Positions 15,388 through 16,048 of a DNA stretch of 16,048 nt are shown piece after piece; positions within the stretch are counted from its first letter, which is position 1, and every line of letters begins with the position of its first letter. This stretch comes from an uncultured Brachyspira sp. (GTDB taxonomy: Bacteria; Spirochaetota; Brachyspiria; Brachyspirales; Brachyspiraceae): contig CAKVCJ010000014.1 of assembly GCA_934725655.1 (NCBI GenBank), forward strand, positions 1 through 16,048. The letters run 5' to 3'. The position numbers and the translations under genes are program-made. The notes under the pieces were generated by a model. The model worked only from the letters and a program-made list of their open reading frames with translations. It was not told the DNA's origin and made no database searches.

Positions 15388-15455
15388 GTTCTTTTCGGAA
15401 CGCCACAGTCACTTCTTTCAGTTAAAAAACTGAGATGCAAGGCAAAGCCTAACAA
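15388..15455. repeat. Third modular intergenic repeat (copy C, divergent)
   Basis: Three small hairpins follow one another: GTTC/GAAC (15388-15391/15398-15401), TCAGTT/AACTGA around an AAAA loop (15418-15433), and AGGC-AAA-GCCT (15440-15450). The order GTTCTTTT, then AAAAAACTG, then GGCAAAGCC and AACAAAT parallels copy B (GTTCTTTT, AAAAAAACTG, GGCAAAGCC, AAATAAC), but the spacer modules differ. It lies 64 bases past the PASTA gene stop codon. On the leftward strand the T run in CTCAGTTTTTT might serve as a terminator. Confidence 0.5.
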
Positions 15456-15518
15456 ATATTTTCAATTTAAAAATATGATCTTTTATAAACTTAAAAATCT
15501 TCAGTATATACTAAAATA

Positions 15519-16046
15519 TTACTCAGTTTTATTATTAACTGTTAATACTATTTCTGTATTTATTGTTATAACTTCATTAACATTAGGTACTTGAGACAAT
15601 ACTACATTATTATCATAATCTTGGTTATTATCATCAACTTTTGGAAGTATTTTTACACTAGGTATTTTTGAAATAATTTCATTCGATATTATACTAACAG
15701 CTTTATCATAAGATTTTCCTGTAAGGTCAGGCATTTTTACTAAAGCCTGTTCCGGCACATTTACAACCAAATAAACTGTTCTTCCTCTTTTTACTCTCAT
15801 TCCGCCTTTAGGTTCCTGACTTACTATTGTGCCTAATGGATAATCTTTGAAATAATGCGATTGTATATTTAAATTCATATCTTCTTTGGCAAGCACATTA
15901 AAAGCCTCAAAAGCCTCAACCCCCTGTACATCAGGAAGCACAAAAGACTCTCCTCCAGCCTTCACAACTATGAAAACAACAATAGAAACTATTATTCCCT
16001 GCAAAACAAATAAGAATATAGCAAAAATTATTAGTCTTTTTATCAC
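15519..16046 (-). CDS. Membrane-anchored protein with two PASTA domains (5' end at window edge)
   Basis: At least 175 residues. One transmembrane helix (about residues 4-28) is followed by two extracytoplasmic PASTA domains (about 36-97 and 103-173), which bind peptidoglycan or its precursors in other proteins. The first ends in IVSQEPKGGMRVKRGRTVYL, the classic PASTA finish; the second begins MPDLTGKSYDKAVSII. There is no kinase or transpeptidase domain, so it is a stand-alone PASTA protein. The first visible start is GTG at 16046. The frame remains open to the edge, where the preceding codon reads NTG and may be the true ATG, so the 5' end is uncertain by at least one codon. Its role in wall synthesis or division is inference. 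Confidence 0.85.
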   Translation of the reverse strand: MIKRLIIFAIFLFVLQGIIVSIVVFIVVKAGGESFVLPDVQGVEAFEAFNVLAKEDMNLNIQSHYFKDYPLGTIVSQEPKGGMRVKRGRTVYLVVNVPEQALVKMPDLTGKSYDKAVSIISNEIISKIPSVKILPKVDDNNQDYDNNVVLSQVPNVNEVITINTEIVLTVNNKTE

Positions 16047-16048
16047 CA

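Overview
The window is AT-rich, intestinal-spirochaete-like DNA, most probably Brachyspira. The grounds are the very low GC content, the heavy A/T codon bias, many short-lipobox lipoproteins, a FapA/DUF342 gene, and a PD-(D/E)XK 'Rpn' nuclease of the type I remember as multicopy in Brachyspira. Genus assignment is inference from gene content; no rRNA is present. No tRNA, CRISPR array or prophage was seen.

Left region (1-3460): an iron-dependent alcohol dehydrogenase and dapH (lysine/peptidoglycan precursor synthesis) both read leftwards, followed by a rightward Rpn-type nuclease. The 3' side of each leftward gene carries a modular, hairpin-rich intergenic repeat (55-161 and 1530-1682). The gap between dapH and the dehydrogenase also contains three complementary arms that could form alternative RNA stems. 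Middle region (3568-8594): a class III fructose-1,6-bisphosphatase (leftward), then a rightward gene broken by one frameshift whose two halves together resemble a SAVED domain, the cyclic-oligonucleotide sensor of CBASS-type anti-phage systems. No CD-NTase or effector lies beside it. Next come an OppA-like solute-binding lipoprotein and a small lipoprotein, both leftward.

Right-middle region (8629-10312): a DHA1-type MFS exporter lies between two small lipoprotein genes that appear to be distant paralogues. Right region (10319-15075): four leftward genes that look like one transcription unit, in the order Zn-ribbon methyltransferase, FapA/DUF342 protein, heptose-7-phosphate kinase (rfaE1), uncharacterised lipoprotein. 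A good sigma-70 promoter precedes the first gene. A symmetric hairpin at 10301-10344 separates the last one from the convergent small lipoprotein. The right edge holds a membrane-anchored two-PASTA protein, followed by a 443-base gap containing a third, related repeat.

Most genes are housekeeping or envelope genes (carbon metabolism, lysine/peptidoglycan, peptide uptake, surface polysaccharide, motility). The least ordinary items are the broken SAVED gene, the modular 3'-end repeats and the paired small lipoproteins.
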